This document shows positions 1 to 9,515 of a stretch of 64,000 bases of DNA, in pieces. The position numbers were made by a program, and so were the translations under genes. The notes under the pieces were generated by a model, which was given only the letters and a program-made list of their open reading frames with translations, was not told the origin of the DNA and searched no databases. The DNA lies in NCBI GenBank assembly GCA_905181875.1, contig CAJIZH010000004.1, positions 431,934 through 495,933 on the forward strand, written 5' to 3'. The stretch comes from Flavobacteriales bacterium UBA6770. Its GTDB lineage: Bacteria > Bacteroidota > Bacteroidia > Flavobacteriales_G > Salibacteraceae. The number at the start of each line of letters is the position of its first letter. The first letter of the stretch is position 1.

Positions 1-77
1 CATGTTTAAACGGTAACCTTGATGCTCCTCCTCAACTTTGAACCAATGCAAAAATTTAAATTGGCGTTAATATAAAT

Positions 78-1058
78 ATGCTACCAAGGATTAGCAATTT
101 TTTCATTTTTGAAGTTTCGGAGCTACCCACCATCCTGCTTTGCGATTCCATTAAAATTTTAAAGGTTTCTGATAAAACCAAAGAACAACTTTTTAACGAA
201 GATGAAAACCCTACAGACTTCCCCTTTGATTCGCTCGTTGCTGACGAAGATAAAAAGCGAGTAAACCGAGCATTAATAGACATTAAAAACAAAAAACAAT
301 CAGAAAAAATCCAACTTCGCCTGAAAAATAAAGCCGGATTAAGGTGGGTCGAATTTGATTGGCAATACATTAAAAAAAACGGTTTCATATATTTATTAGG
401 TGTTGGATCTTTCATTAACACACCTGAAGAGGATAAAATTATTGCTTTTCAAACCGCAGAAGCGTTGAAAGATGCTGAGCAAATTGGAAAAATGGGCAGT
501 TGGTGGGTGAATCCTAAAACACTCGAAAATCACTGGAGTGAAGGAAATTACAGAATTTGGGGAGCAGATTCCACCAAGCCACCTCCTTCGGTATCGTGGG
601 TATTAAAACAAATACATCCTGAAGACTCCAGTAAAGTGCTCAACGCCATAAAAGCTGTCGGCCTAAATGGGCAAAACACCGAAATCAATTTCCGGATGCG
701 TCTCGACAAAAATCTGCCATACCGATATTTCTTCACCCGAGTTAGACCTTGGATTGTTAATGGAGAAGTTGTTGAAATAAAGGGTGTCAACTTTGAAGTC
801 ACTGATTTGGTGCAATATCAAATCGAACTAGAAAAGCAAAATGAGTCCTTAAATCGGAAAAACGGAAAACTATCCGAGTACGTTCGAATGAACTCGCATG
901 ACGTTCGAGGTCCGTTGTCCAATATTCTTAGTTTGATTGAGCTCGAAAAGCACGAAACAATGAATCATTCAGAATTCGTGAATCATGTTAAGGAATCCGC
1001 AGATAAATTGGACTCTACTCTAAGGCGGATTAATGAGGTTTTATTGATTGAAGATTAA
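78..1058 (+). CDS. PAS-domain sensor protein with HisKA-like end and no ATPase domain
   Basis: A cytosolic sensory protein of 326 residues with no signal peptide or membrane segment. Residues about 1-110 look like a degenerate PAS domain; about 125-240 form a clearer PAS_3-type domain (GSWWVNP, then IHPEDSSKV, ending in VRPWIVNGEVVEIKGV). A short coiled-coil linker leads to a HisKA-like H-box, SHDVRGPLSNI, with the candidate phospho-acceptor at His274. The protein stops 52 residues later, right after the dimerisation helices, so the HATPase_c domain that a histidine kinase needs is absent. The ATG at 78 is the first start after an in-frame stop at 57-59. Its stop codon overlaps that of the convergent ABC-F gene. 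It may be a receiver or partner for another kinase, or a kinase that lost its catalytic half; no downstream kinase fragment is present because the next gene runs the other way. Confidence 0.75.
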   Translation: MLPRISNFFIFEVSELPTILLCDSIKILKVSDKTKEQLFNEDENPTDFPFDSLVADEDKKRVNRALIDIKNKKQSEKIQLRLKNKAGLRWVEFDWQYIKKNGFIYLLGVGSFINTPEEDKIIAFQTAEALKDAEQIGKMGSWWVNPKTLENHWSEGNYRIWGADSTKPPPSVSWVLKQIHPEDSSKVLNAIKAVGLNGQNTEINFRMRLDKNLPYRYFFTRVRPWIVNGEVVEIKGVNFEVTDLVQYQIELEKQNESLNRKNGKLSEYVRMNSHDVRGPLSNILSLIELEKHETMNHSEFVNHVKESADKLDSTLRRINEVLLIED

Positions 1059-2935
1059 GCCTGTTTGTCACTCAACTCTAGCCAACGATCCGATTTAGTT
1101 TCTAGGTTCCCTATAATCTCGCCAAGTTCATCGGATAGCTTCATCATCTCATCCGAATCTTCAATTCCTTTTTCGAACTTGTTATTGATTTCAGCCTTTC
1201 GCTTCTCTAGCTTTTCAATGTCAACTTCTAAAATGCCAAACTCACGTTTTTCATTGAAGGACATCTTTTGTGGTTTATCAGTAGAAACATTTTTCGGTTT
1301 TGATTTCTTCTCTACTTCCTTCTTTACTGCAACTGCTTCAATTTTATCTCCACCTGCCTTCTTCCAGTCTCTCCATTGAGAGTAATTGCCTGGAAAATCT
1401 TTAATACTAAGCTTGTCTTTCTCTAAAACGAATAAATGATCTACTAGCTTATCCATAAAGTATCTATCGTGACTTACGATAATCACACATCCCGGAAAAT
1501 CCAGAAGAAAATCTTCAAGGATATTCAAGGTCATAATATCCAAATCATTGGTAGGCTCATCAAGAATTAAGAAGTTAGGGTTTTTCATCAAAACCGTCAA
1601 CAGATGCAACCTTCGTTTTTCTCCACCACTCAATTTTTCAATCATGTTGTAGTGCATGTTCTTAGGGAACAAGAAACGCTCGAGTAATTGAGAGGCAGAA
1701 AGCTTTTTTCCTTTGGCTAAGGGAATGAATTCCGCTACTTTTTTAACGACTTCAAAAACGCGTTCGTTCGTTTTAAACTTCATTCCCTCTTGATTGAAGT
1801 AACCAACTTTAATGGTCTCACCGACCACTACTTTACCAGAATCAGGCTGAACTTTCTCCGTAATTATATTTAGCAAAGTTGATTTCCCCGTCCCGTTAGG
1901 GCCAATAATTCCAACCTTCTCAGCACGTTTGAATTTATAGCTAAAGCCTTCAAACAGTTGTTTATCCGCAAAACCTTTTCCAACATTATGGAATTCAAGA
2001 ATCTTACTACCCATTCTCTCCATATTGATTTCCAGCTCAACTTGCTTGTCATCAATTCGTTGTTTCGCAACTTGCTTCAGATCATGGAAAGAATCGATTC
2101 TTGCCTTGCTCTTTGTCGTTCGAGCCTTGGGCTGTCTTCGCATCCATTCAACCTCGGTTCTAAAAAGGTTTTTCGCCTTTTCTATAGTCGCTTGATCTGA
2201 CGATTTTCGTTCTTCTCTTCTTTCCAAAAAGAAAGAATAATTGCCTTTGTAAGTGTATAAACCGAAATCATCCATTTCCAGAATGGTATTACACACGTTT
2301 TCTAAAAAATACCTATCGTGAGTCACCATCAACAAAGTGATATTCTCTGTTTTTAAGAATTTCTCTAACCATTCGATCATTTCTAAATCCAAGTGGTTAG
2401 TTGGTTCATCCAACATCAAAAAGTCAGGCTCATCAATCAACACTTTAGCCAATGCCAAACGCTTCAATTGACCTCCAGAAAGAGATCCAACTTTTGCATC
2501 TAATTGGTCGATGTTTAATTCTGAAAGAATGCTCTTGACCTTCACTTCTTGATCCCATCCATTTAGATCTTCCAAAGTATCCATGGCTTTTTGAAACGCT
2601 TCGCCAGTTTCGCCCTCTTCTAGGCATCTTTCGTATTCACTGATCGCTATTAGAATTGGATTATCGGTTTCAAAAACTGAATCCCAAATCGTAAGGTCAG
2701 GGTTGATTTTAGGATCCTGCATCAAGTACCTCACTTTAAGTCCCTTTCGGAAAACTACTCTACCAGAATCAGGCTCTTCTAATCCAGCAATAATTTTCAT
2801 CAAAGTGGACTTCCCTGTTCCGTTTTGTGCAACCAAAGCGACTTTATCGCCAGCCGCCATTCCAAAAGTTAAATTGCTTAATATTTCTCGATCGGCAAAA
2901 CGCTTCGAGATGGATTCAATAGATAAATAATTCAT
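1055..2935 (-). CDS. uup: ABC-F family ATPase, Uup type
   Basis: A soluble protein with two ABC ATPase domains and no membrane segments, 626 residues, close to the usual Uup length. Domain 1 has Walker A QNGTGKST, signature LSGGQLKR and Walker B/DEPTNHLD; domain 2 has GPNGTGKST, LSGGEKRR and DEPTNDLD. Between them lies the charged linker of ABC-F proteins, and the C-terminal 80 residues form the Lys/Glu-rich coiled coil that distinguishes Uup from EttA. ABC-F proteins act on the ribosome; Uup homologues are tied to ribosome function and genome stability. The ATG overlaps the stop codon of the upstream HEPN-like gene as TAATG, so the two are probably translationally coupled. Family assignment is firm, the Uup subgroup less so. 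Confidence 0.9.
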   Translation of the reverse strand: MNYLSIESISKRFADREILSNLTFGMAAGDKVALVAQNGTGKSTLMKIIAGLEEPDSGRVVFRKGLKVRYLMQDPKINPDLTIWDSVFETDNPILIAISEYERCLEEGETGEAFQKAMDTLEDLNGWDQEVKVKSILSELNIDQLDAKVGSLSGGQLKRLALAKVLIDEPDFLMLDEPTNHLDLEMIEWLEKFLKTENITLLMVTHDRYFLENVCNTILEMDDFGLYTYKGNYSFFLERREERKSSDQATIEKAKNLFRTEVEWMRRQPKARTTKSKARIDSFHDLKQVAKQRIDDKQVELEINMERMGSKILEFHNVGKGFADKQLFEGFSYKFKRAEKVGIIGPNGTGKSTLLNIITEKVQPDSGKVVVGETIKVGYFNQEGMKFKTNERVFEVVKKVAEFIPLAKGKKLSASQLLERFLFPKNMHYNMIEKLSGGEKRRLHLLTVLMKNPNFLILDEPTNDLDIMTLNILEDFLLDFPGCVIIVSHDRYFMDKLVDHLFVLEKDKLSIKDFPGNYSQWRDWKKAGGDKIEAVAVKKEVEKKSKPKNVSTDKPQKMSFNEKREFGILEVDIEKLEKRKAEINNKFEKGIEDSDEMMKLSDELGEIIGNLETKSDRWLELSDKQA

Positions 2936-3483
2936 TATTGGATATATCCTAATTTTTTAAACACCTTTTGAAAGCGTTTTTGTAATTCATTTGAGGTCAT
3001 CACCTCTTTGTGATAAGCTTCGATTGATTCGTATAATCGAGCGTGCAATTCAATTGTATTAATTGCAAATCTTACCGGAGTTTCTTGCAAAACTAATGGT
3101 CCCTCATCAGTTAATCGAAATCGCACTTCTCTTTTCGAGCTGGCATCAAAAGCAAATAAAGAAACAGAATGTGCAACTGCATTTCTAAACAGCAGAAGCG
3201 TTTGTGTATCTCTTCGGTCGTGTTTCAAATATGCTTTTAAGAATTTCTTTATCCGAACCATGCTACCTTGATTTTCTAACTGGCCGGAGTGATACCTGGA
3301 TAATAAATCAATTACCGACCAAACTAATAATGGAAACGCTTGATTTTGTGTTAGACTTACTTTTTCCAAATCCTTTAATTCAACAAGGCCTTTTTGCAAA
3401 GTGGAATTACAATTTTCAAGCTTTTTATTTCCAAAAAAGAAATTGGTTTGCTCTTCAATTGTATTAATTACTGCATTTGCCAT
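2935..3483 (-). CDS. HEPN-like helical protein, hypothetical
   Basis: A predicted all-helical cytosolic protein of 182 residues, not matched to a named family with certainty. Residues 100-105 read RNAVAH, which fits the RxxxxH/RNxxxH motif of HEPN-domain ribonucleases and nucleotide-binding proteins (R100, N101, H105), placed after a helix ending in LLLF as in many HEPN proteins. The next stretch, FAFDASSKREVRFRLTDEG, suggests a beta hairpin. It is the first gene of a two-gene unit; its stop overlaps the start of the Uup-type gene. A role in RNA or translation would suit that partner, but this is inference. It faces the histidine kinase gene divergently across 155 bases. Confidence 0.7.
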   Translation of the reverse strand: MANAVINTIEEQTNFFFGNKKLENCNSTLQKGLVELKDLEKVSLTQNQAFPLLVWSVIDLLSRYHSGQLENQGSMVRIKKFLKAYLKHDRRDTQTLLLFRNAVAHSVSLFAFDASSKREVRFRLTDEGPLVLQETPVRFAINTIELHARLYESIEAYHKEVMTSNELQKRFQKVFKKLGYIQ

Positions 3484-3626
3484 TCGACGGCAAAGGAAAG
3501 CATTTGTAAGAGTAACACGTTAGCTAAATTGTCAAATCATTCAGCTCTAATTTCCACATAAAAAGTTAACTATAAAAACAGGTGTAGAATGTTATTTTAC
3601 ACTCGACTAAATGCATGATTAAACAT

Positions 3627-3634
3627 TATTTTTG
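3627..3634 (+). promoter_or_regulatory. candidate -7 element (TATTTTTG) upstream of the histidine kinase
   Basis: TATTTTTG fits the Bacteroidota -7 consensus TAnnTTTG. It ends 7 bases before the ATG at 3642, so initiation here would give a nearly leaderless mRNA. No clear TTG -33 element is visible at the expected distance, so this is a weak call. Confidence 0.3.
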
Positions 3635-3641
3635 ACAATTG

Positions 3642-4595
3642 ATGAAATCAGTAAATTCAAGCTTTTGGCTATACGTATTAGGCGTGTATATTCTACTGCA
3701 ATTTTTGTGGTGGGCTTGGATGTTGATCGATCTAAACCAACAAGTTCATCTGCTAGAAGTTAATTACCATATTGCCAAATCCCTGCAATCACAAGGACCG
3801 ACGGATGATTTTGTTCAACGAAAAATTGAAATGGTCATTGGTGAAGGTTCTGTTTTTATAGTGCTACTTACTTTAGGTTTTATTCAAGTAAAAAAAGCAC
3901 TAAAAAGAGAATTAGATGCAGCCAAGAAACAACGCAATTTTTTATTGTCTGTTACTCATGAATTAAACTCTCCCATTGCTGGCGTTCAGTTGAATTTAGA
4001 AACTACCCTCAACAGGGACCTAGATTCAAAAACTAGAAATCAACTGATAAGTAATGCTTTACAACAAAATGGGAGATTAAAGAATCTAGTTGACAACATT
4101 CTAACTTCAACAAGACTAGAAGAAAACGTATTGCAATTGAATATTCAACCAACGAATATTTCTGGACTTATTCCTAAAATTTTAGTCGACTTTAAGTCTT
4201 CAAATACAATAATTGATTTAAGCTATTTCCAGTCGGACATATATGCTTTAGTAGATCAGTTAGCGTTTGAATCGGTAATCAAAAATTTATTGGAAAATGC
4301 AATAAAGTATAATCGTGAGGATAATCCCATTACCATTAAATCCAAAATAGAAAATGGATTTGTTTTTATTCATATTGAAGATCATGGGATTGGAATTCCT
4401 GCAGATTCGAAACAAAAAGTCTTTGCTCGGTTTTTCAGAATTCAAAACGAAGAAACCCGAACGACGAAAGGAACAGGACTTGGCTTGTATATTGTTAAAC
4501 AACTAACAGAACTTATGGGAGGTGAAATCTTCTTGGAATCTAAATTTGGAAAAGGTTCTACTTTTACGATCAAACTAAAAATAGATGATAAATAG
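3642..4595 (+). CDS. membrane sensor histidine kinase
   Basis: A two-component sensor kinase in the inner membrane, 317 residues from the ATG at 3642 (a TTG directly before it is less likely). Two membrane segments lie at about 9-30 and 70-84, enclosing a periplasmic loop of only about 40 residues, so there is no large extracellular sensor domain. The HisKA H-box is THELNSPIAG with the phospho-acceptor His106, followed by the N-box ENAIKYN, the G1 box DHGIGIP, an F-box-like ARFFRI and the G2 box GTGLGLYIV of HATPase_c. All catalytic boxes are intact. No response regulator gene is adjacent, so it is an orphan kinase here. Its last 11 bases overlap the following lipoprotein gene. Confidence 0.88.
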   Translation: MKSVNSSFWLYVLGVYILLQFLWWAWMLIDLNQQVHLLEVNYHIAKSLQSQGPTDDFVQRKIEMVIGEGSVFIVLLTLGFIQVKKALKRELDAAKKQRNFLLSVTHELNSPIAGVQLNLETTLNRDLDSKTRNQLISNALQQNGRLKNLVDNILTSTRLEENVLQLNIQPTNISGLIPKILVDFKSSNTIIDLSYFQSDIYALVDQLAFESVIKNLLENAIKYNREDNPITIKSKIENGFVFIHIEDHGIGIPADSKQKVFARFFRIQNEETRTTKGTGLGLYIVKQLTELMGGEIFLESKFGKGSTFTIKLKIDDK

Positions 4596-5031
4596 AATTT
4601 TAGCTTTTGCACTATTATTGACTGTTATAGCATGTGTTAATTATAAAGATGTAGAGTTTCTCTCTCTTGAAAATGCTACTTTAAACAAAATTTCTCCCAA
4701 TGGAATTGAAGCCGACCTGTGGTTAAAAATCAAGAACCCGAATGATTATAAAATCAAGATTGAAACTAAAGACCTTACGTTTTCTATTAACGGAAAAGAA
4801 ATTGGAAAAGCTCAACTTACTGAACAACTTGAGTTAACTAAAGAAGACACTGAAACATATAAAACGGCCATTATCGTTAGCTTACCTGCTGATGGAAACA
4901 TTGATTTAGGAATGATAATGCTAATGAGTGGTGGAAAAATCACCCTGGGTATTAAAGGTGAAATTGTTGGTAAAGCAAAAGGCATTTCTAAAACTGTTCT
5001 TATCGATTTTACTGAATCGATTTCTATTTAA
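4585..5031 (+). CDS. LEA14-like (WHy domain) lipoprotein
   Basis: A 148-residue exported lipoprotein. The N-terminus is a short hydrophobic segment ending in the lipobox LTVIAC (Cys17), so it is probably anchored in a membrane. The rest resembles the LEA type 2/WHy beta-sandwich: WLKIKNPNDYKIKIETKDL followed by SINGKEIGKAQL is the typical pattern of an Asn-Pro motif and alternating strands. Function of the bacterial members is not established; stress or envelope roles have been suggested for the family. The start lies within the 3' end of the histidine kinase gene in another frame, so the two are probably expressed together. Confidence 0.7.
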   Translation: MINRILAFALLLTVIACVNYKDVEFLSLENATLNKISPNGIEADLWLKIKNPNDYKIKIETKDLTFSINGKEIGKAQLTEQLELTKEDTETYKTAIIVSLPADGNIDLGMIMLMSGGKITLGIKGEIVGKAKGISKTVLIDFTESISI

Positions 5032-5128
5032 ATCGAATTCCGAATTCTTAACACATTTCTGTAATAACTAGTTATCGATGTGGCCCCTGTCCCATTATGG
5101 GCTGCTAACTTTGATTAAATTTTCTATC

Positions 5129-7243
5129 ATGAGACTCCTACTCATATTTTCGATTGTATTAACTGCTGTTCAAAGCTGCCAAAACAACTCAAATACCGCT
5201 GAAAAAATGCATGATCAGACAGAACACAAACATACCAATGCACTAATTAATGAAACAAGTCCTTACTTGCTCCAACACGCCCACAATCCCGTAAATTGGC
5301 ACCCTTGGGGCGACGATGCGCTTAATAAAGCAAAGGCAGAAGACAAGTTAATCTTGGTGAGTATTGGTTATTCTGCGTGTCACTGGTGTCATGTTATGGA
5401 ACGTGAATCGTTTGAAGATGCTGAGGTGGCCAAAATTATGAATGACAATTTTGTTTGCATAAAAGTAGATAGAGAAGAACGTCCAGATATTGATCAGATT
5501 TACATGAATGCGGTTCAACTGATTACAAAACAGGGTGGCTGGCCATTAAACTGTTTTGCATTGCCTGACGGAAGGCCCGTTTATGGGGGCACATATTTCC
5601 AGAAAAGTCAATGGGTAAATGTTCTTCAAAGCTTAGCAAAGGATTATGATAAAGACAAGGAAAAATTTTATGAATATGCGGAGAACCTAACAGAGGGGAT
5701 AAAAAACTCTGACCTTCTTCCACTAAACAACTTACCTGCCCAATTCAGCAACGACACTCTGGTGGGTATGGTTAGTAAGTGGAAGACCAGTTTTGATAGC
5801 AAAGAAGGCGGCCCCAGCCGAGCACCAAAATTCCCTATTCCGAATAACTATCAATTCCTGTTGCGTTATGGTGTTCTGAATAATGACCAAGAAGTTCTTA
5901 ACCATGTAAAACTAACTCTGGATAAAATGGCATATGGAGGGATTTACGATCAAATTGGAGGAGGCTTTGCGCGTTATTCAACCGACATTCTTTGGAAGGC
6001 ACCTCATTTTGAAAAAATGCTTTATGACAATGCACAATTAATGAATTTATATGCGGAAGCTTATCAATATTATGGCGATGATTTATACAAAGACATTGTC
6101 TATCAAACATTTGACTTTTTACAACGTGAAATGACCACAAAAAACGGTGCTTTCTATTCCGCTCTAGATGCAGATAGTGAAGGTGAGGAAGGCAAATTTT
6201 ATGTTTGGAAAGAGGAAGAATTAAAGTCAGCTCTTTCTGAAAGTGAGTATAACCTCACTGAAGTCTATTATAATATTGGTAAAAAAGCGCTTTGGGAATA
6301 CAGCAATAATATTCTACTTAGAGATAAAACTGATGAACAAGTTGCCAAAAAACTGGATGTTCCAGTTGATCAGGTACAACATGCAATAAAAGCAATAAAT
6401 AAGAAGCTTTTAAAGGTTCGTACTGAAAGAATTCGACCAGCGCTAGATGATAAAACACTCACCTCATGGAATGCTTTAATGATTTCAGGGCTTACAAAAG
6501 CTGGCCAAGTTTTTTCAGAAAAAAAGTTCCTTAATGCTGCTATTAAAAATGCAAATTTCATTGTTTCAGAGCAAACAACAAAAGAAGGAAATCTATTACA
6601 CAGCTATAAAAATGGCATTTCAAAATTAGATGGTTTTCTAGAAGATTATTGTTTTGTAATTGAAGCTTACACGGATTTATATCAAGCTACATTCGAGCAA
6701 ATTTGGTTGGAAAGAGCAAAAGATTTATTAGACATTAGTATTGAGAATTTCTATGATACAGAACGAGGCATGTTTTATTTTACATCGAAAAATGCATCGG
6801 GATTAATAGCAAGGAAAATGGAATTGAAAGATAATGTTATTCCTGCATCTAATTCCAGCATGGCAAAATCACTTAATGTTTTAGGCCATTATTTTGATAA
6901 AAAAGCCTATCTGAATATGTCTGAAACAATGCTGAATAACATACAACCGTACATGTCTAATTATGGATCAGGTTATTCTAATTGGGGACAATTGTATTTA
7001 AACCAAGTATTTCCATATTATGAAATTGCAATTGTTGGAGACAATGCAAAAGAAAAATTGTCTGAATTGAATAGGACTTATGTTGCAAACAAACTTCTAA
7101 TTGGCTCACAAAAATCTAGTGAATTACCATTACTAGAAAATAAGTATGTTCTAGGAGATACCTATATATATGTTTGTGTGAACAAGTCTTGCCAATTGCC
7201 AGTAACCGAAGTAAGTGAAGCTGTTAAACAACTTAAAGAATAA
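5129..7243 (+). CDS. DUF255 thioredoxin-domain lipoprotein (YyaL/SPATA20 family)
   Basis: A 704-residue protein from the ATG at 5129, chosen over an upstream in-frame ATG at 5078 because it begins a clean lipoprotein signal (VLTAVQSC, Cys17). The mature part starts with the DUF255 thioredoxin-like domain: [12 protein letters not shown], then [14 protein letters not shown] with a CxxC pair, then [10 protein letters not shown]. The remainder is the alpha/alpha-toroid half of this family ([38 protein letters not shown]). Length fits the family. Members are uncharacterised in bacteria; a thiol-redox role combined with a glycoside-hydrolase-like toroid has been suggested. Most homologues are cytosolic, so a lipid anchor is a Bacteroidota trait. 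Six bases separate it from the next gene. Confidence 0.85.
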   Translation: MRLLLIFSIVLTAVQSCQNNSNTAEKMHDQTEHKHTNALINETSPYLLQHAHNPVNWHPWGDDALNKAKAEDKLILVSIGYSACHWCHVMERESFEDAEVAKIMNDNFVCIKVDREERPDIDQIYMNAVQLITKQGGWPLNCFALPDGRPVYGGTYFQKSQWVNVLQSLAKDYDKDKEKFYEYAENLTEGIKNSDLLPLNNLPAQFSNDTLVGMVSKWKTSFDSKEGGPSRAPKFPIPNNYQFLLRYGVLNNDQEVLNHVKLTLDKMAYGGIYDQIGGGFARYSTDILWKAPHFEKMLYDNAQLMNLYAEAYQYYGDDLYKDIVYQTFDFLQREMTTKNGAFYSALDADSEGEEGKFYVWKEEELKSALSESEYNLTEVYYNIGKKALWEYSNNILLRDKTDEQVAKKLDVPVDQVQHAIKAINKKLLKVRTERIRPALDDKTLTSWNALMISGLTKAGQVFSEKKFLNAAIKNANFIVSEQTTKEGNLLHSYKNGISKLDGFLEDYCFVIEAYTDLYQATFEQIWLERAKDLLDISIENFYDTERGMFYFTSKNASGLIARKMELKDNVIPASNSSMAKSLNVLGHYFDKKAYLNMSETMLNNIQPYMSNYGSGYSNWGQLYLNQVFPYYEIAIVGDNAKEKLSELNRTYVANKLLIGSQKSSELPLLENKYVLGDTYIYVCVNKSCQLPVTEVSEAVKQLKE

Positions 7244-7249
7244 GCAGCT

Positions 7250-8167
7250 ATGAATTTAACCATGAATCTAACATTGCTGATATTACTATTCACTGTATTT
7301 GGATTAAATGAAAGTCACGCACAGATTTTAGACGTTTACCAAGGTAAACTTTACAATAATGATTGTCAGTTTAATGAGCGGTTTATAGAGGATAATAAAA
7401 TAAAAACTGTAATTGGAAAAATCTCTGTAAAGAAGGACATGCAAGTCATATCAAGCAGAGGGCTTATCGTTAGATATTCTTTTGATCGTATAGGCAGACT
7501 TTCTGAGCAAATCAAGACTATGTCATTAAGAGGTGGAAGAATTGATACTACTCAGAGTTCGTTTAGTTATAGCGAGAATAATCATTTAGTTCAGAAAGCT
7601 CAATTTTACGTAAAGGCATATGATGCCATAAGATATTCTTACAATAATAAGAATGAAATCACTTCCGAAATGGTAGTTCGAGGAGCCAATAAAAATCAAT
7701 ATAAATATGGATTTGACAAAGGCACAGAGACTATCGTTAGGCAGGAACGTTACGAATGGCAGCAACTAAATGATACTACACAGAATGTAGTGTATTATAA
7801 TTCCGCTGAAAGACCGTATAAAGAAAGAACTATAATTTTAAACGTGATAGGACAAAAACAATCAGAAAACACAACTTACTATCTAACTAAAAAACGGAAT
7901 TTAATTACCTACAAATACGATCCGGAAGGAAGGCTAATTAAAATTATTAATTATTCCAATTTAGGGAGCCAACGCACAATAACTAATACCTATGAGTACG
8001 ACGAATATGGTAATTTGTACAACAGTAAAATCTATACCAACGGAAAACTATCCTACACCCAAGAGTTTCTTTACGACCCCCAAACCTTCTTTCTCAGTGC
8101 ACAATTGAGTAAGGATGAATCCGCAAGAAGTATCAAGATCATTCAATATGAATATGAATTTTTTTGA
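7250..8167 (+). CDS. secreted YD-repeat-like protein, hypothetical
   Basis: A 305-residue exported protein with a signal peptide (cleavage likely after ESHAQ). The mature chain carries short repeats of the YD/RHS kind, such as YSFDRIGRLSEQ, YSYNNKNEI, YKYDPEGRLIKI, YEYDEYGNLYNS and FLYDPQTFFL, about every 40-60 residues, which usually build a beta-solenoid-like sheet. It lacks the polymorphic toxin C-terminus and the core domain of true RHS proteins. Start may be the ATG at 7250 or the second one at 7262. It follows the DUF255 gene by six bases and is the last gene before the lectin relic. Function unknown. Confidence 0.65.
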   Translation: MNLTMNLTLLILLFTVFGLNESHAQILDVYQGKLYNNDCQFNERFIEDNKIKTVIGKISVKKDMQVISSRGLIVRYSFDRIGRLSEQIKTMSLRGGRIDTTQSSFSYSENNHLVQKAQFYVKAYDAIRYSYNNKNEITSEMVVRGANKNQYKYGFDKGTETIVRQERYEWQQLNDTTQNVVYYNSAERPYKERTIILNVIGQKQSENTTYYLTKKRNLITYKYDPEGRLIKIINYSNLGSQRTITNTYEYDEYGNLYNSKIYTNGKLSYTQEFLYDPQTFFLSAQLSKDESARSIKIIQYEYEFF

Positions 8168-8393
8168 TTAGCTGCAATCGCGCATATATTATTATTCTAA
8201 AATAGACCAACAGTTTTACGTTACTCCAATCTCTCACTCTGATTGTTTAAATAACAGACTAAGCAAATGCTGTTCGCTTTTCAGAAACAATAGGGAGTGA
8301 ACATAGTTTATTTACTTTCCTTAATTCATTATTGTTTTCAGTCTGGTGAAATACAATCCTTTGCAATGCTAATTTCACAAAACGGAAATTATT

Positions 8394-9219
8394 ATGAAAC
8401 TACTTTCTGTTTTCTTGATATCAATCTTTTCTATAAAAATTTATTCAAAGTGCGCTGATGCTAATAATATTCATAAATTCTCATAACTAGGAAGGAACTA
8501 CGAAATTGTAAAAGACAAGAAAACTTGGTGAGATGCGGCAGCTTATGCAGTTGAACACGACCGTTACTTAATCCAAATCGAAAACTCTTCAAAGCAAACG
8601 AAGGTATATGATGAACTTATCAATAGAGCTAATATTTCAACAACCTATACATCTGTAATTAATGGTGGAGCTATTGCATATGTCTGGATTGGTGCAACTG
8701 ATCATGCACTGCAAGAGATTGGAAATGGTACAACAACAACAACAACAACAACAACAACTCATAGGCTCAATTTTGGTCAGGAGGGAAAGTCGACACTTCA
8801 ATTAATAATACGTATCAAAACTGGGGCGGAATAACAAAGTCCAATCAGAAAGAGTCTGATAACCTTGGCACAGGACAAAACAATGGGGCAAATGATCTTC
8901 CTGTCTGACCATCAGGGACAGCCTGACTAGGTTCATCTGGTGAATGGAACGATATTTATGGTACAATAGATATTTACTTTATTATAGAATACGATAGCAT
9001 TAAGACACCTCTTGATAATTCCTATTCAAATATTATAGAACATTCTGGCAAAAACTAACAGCCTATCCCAATCCAACAAAAGACAGAATCTATATTCAGT
9101 CAAGCAAAGTAACATCAGCATTTCTAATAACCTTTGAGGAGAAAAGAAACGAAACATTTATAGATAACGAATTAGACGTCTCCGAATTGCCCCGAGATAC
9201 TTATTGAGTAAGTATTTAA
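8394..9219 (+). pseudogene. decayed T9SS-exported C-type lectin gene
   Basis: Reading from an ATG at 8394 gives a signal peptide and then, past an in-frame TAA at 8484, a C-type lectin-like start (LGRNYEIVKDKKTW), a TGA at 8529 where a second Trp is expected, then DAAAYAVEHDRYLIQIENSS and VWIGATD. After the (CAA)9 tract the lectin pattern resumes in another frame: FWSGGKVD, NTYQNWGG, a TGA at 8906 before PSGTA, a TGA at 8924, then SSGEWNDIYG and FIIEYDS. A further frame change leads to AYPNPTKDRIYIQSSKVTSA and LDVSELPRDTY, the signature of a type A T9SS C-terminal sorting domain, with a TGA at 9205. Several stops and two frame changes make this a relic of an exported adhesin-like protein. Downstream of it, 9220-9515 shows no gene. 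Confidence 0.7.
8731..8757 (+). repeat. (CAA)9 trinucleotide tract
   Basis: Nine perfect CAA units lie inside the lectin relic. Upstream the lectin frame reads them as Thr codons (ACA); downstream the lectin match continues in a different frame, so an indel occurred at or next to this slippage-prone tract. Confidence 0.95.
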
Positions 9220-9515
9220 GAGGATAACTAAATGTTTCGTTACCAACTTGTAAAAGAGTAAACTAGAACTCCTAGTTGTGATCCATTTGACCAGTATTAG
9301 ATACTCTACTAAACGACAATTACCTTCTTAGTTAGAAAAAATACTTTCATTCTCAAAGCCACCATTTGCCTTCCTAATAACATTACTAGTAACGTTAGGA
9401 AAAAATCTATCCAGACAATTCTATAGCTAGCTGTTGCCAATGACAGCAGTTTCTTAAGAACAATTATTCTTGAAATTATGTTGTTTCGAACTTAAGTTTT
9501 AAAAAAATATTGAGC

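Noticed and set aside
1055..1058. Overlapping stops of convergent genes at 1055-1058 and 53918-53921 as a special signal
   Set aside because: Both are TTAA, which gives TAA on each strand; it is a simple way for convergent genes to pack and needs no other explanation.
8731..8757. CRISPR or VNTR array
   Set aside because: Only a 3-base unit, no spacers, and no cas genes in the window.
8394..9219. UGA read as tryptophan (alternative code) to rescue the lectin relic
   Set aside because: TGA ends normal genes in this window (for example maeB at 47003-47005), TGG is used for Trp elsewhere, and the relic also has TAA and frame changes.
8168..9515. Insertion sequence or integrated element in the gap
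   Set aside because: No transposase or integrase fragments, no terminal inverted repeats or target duplications found by eye.
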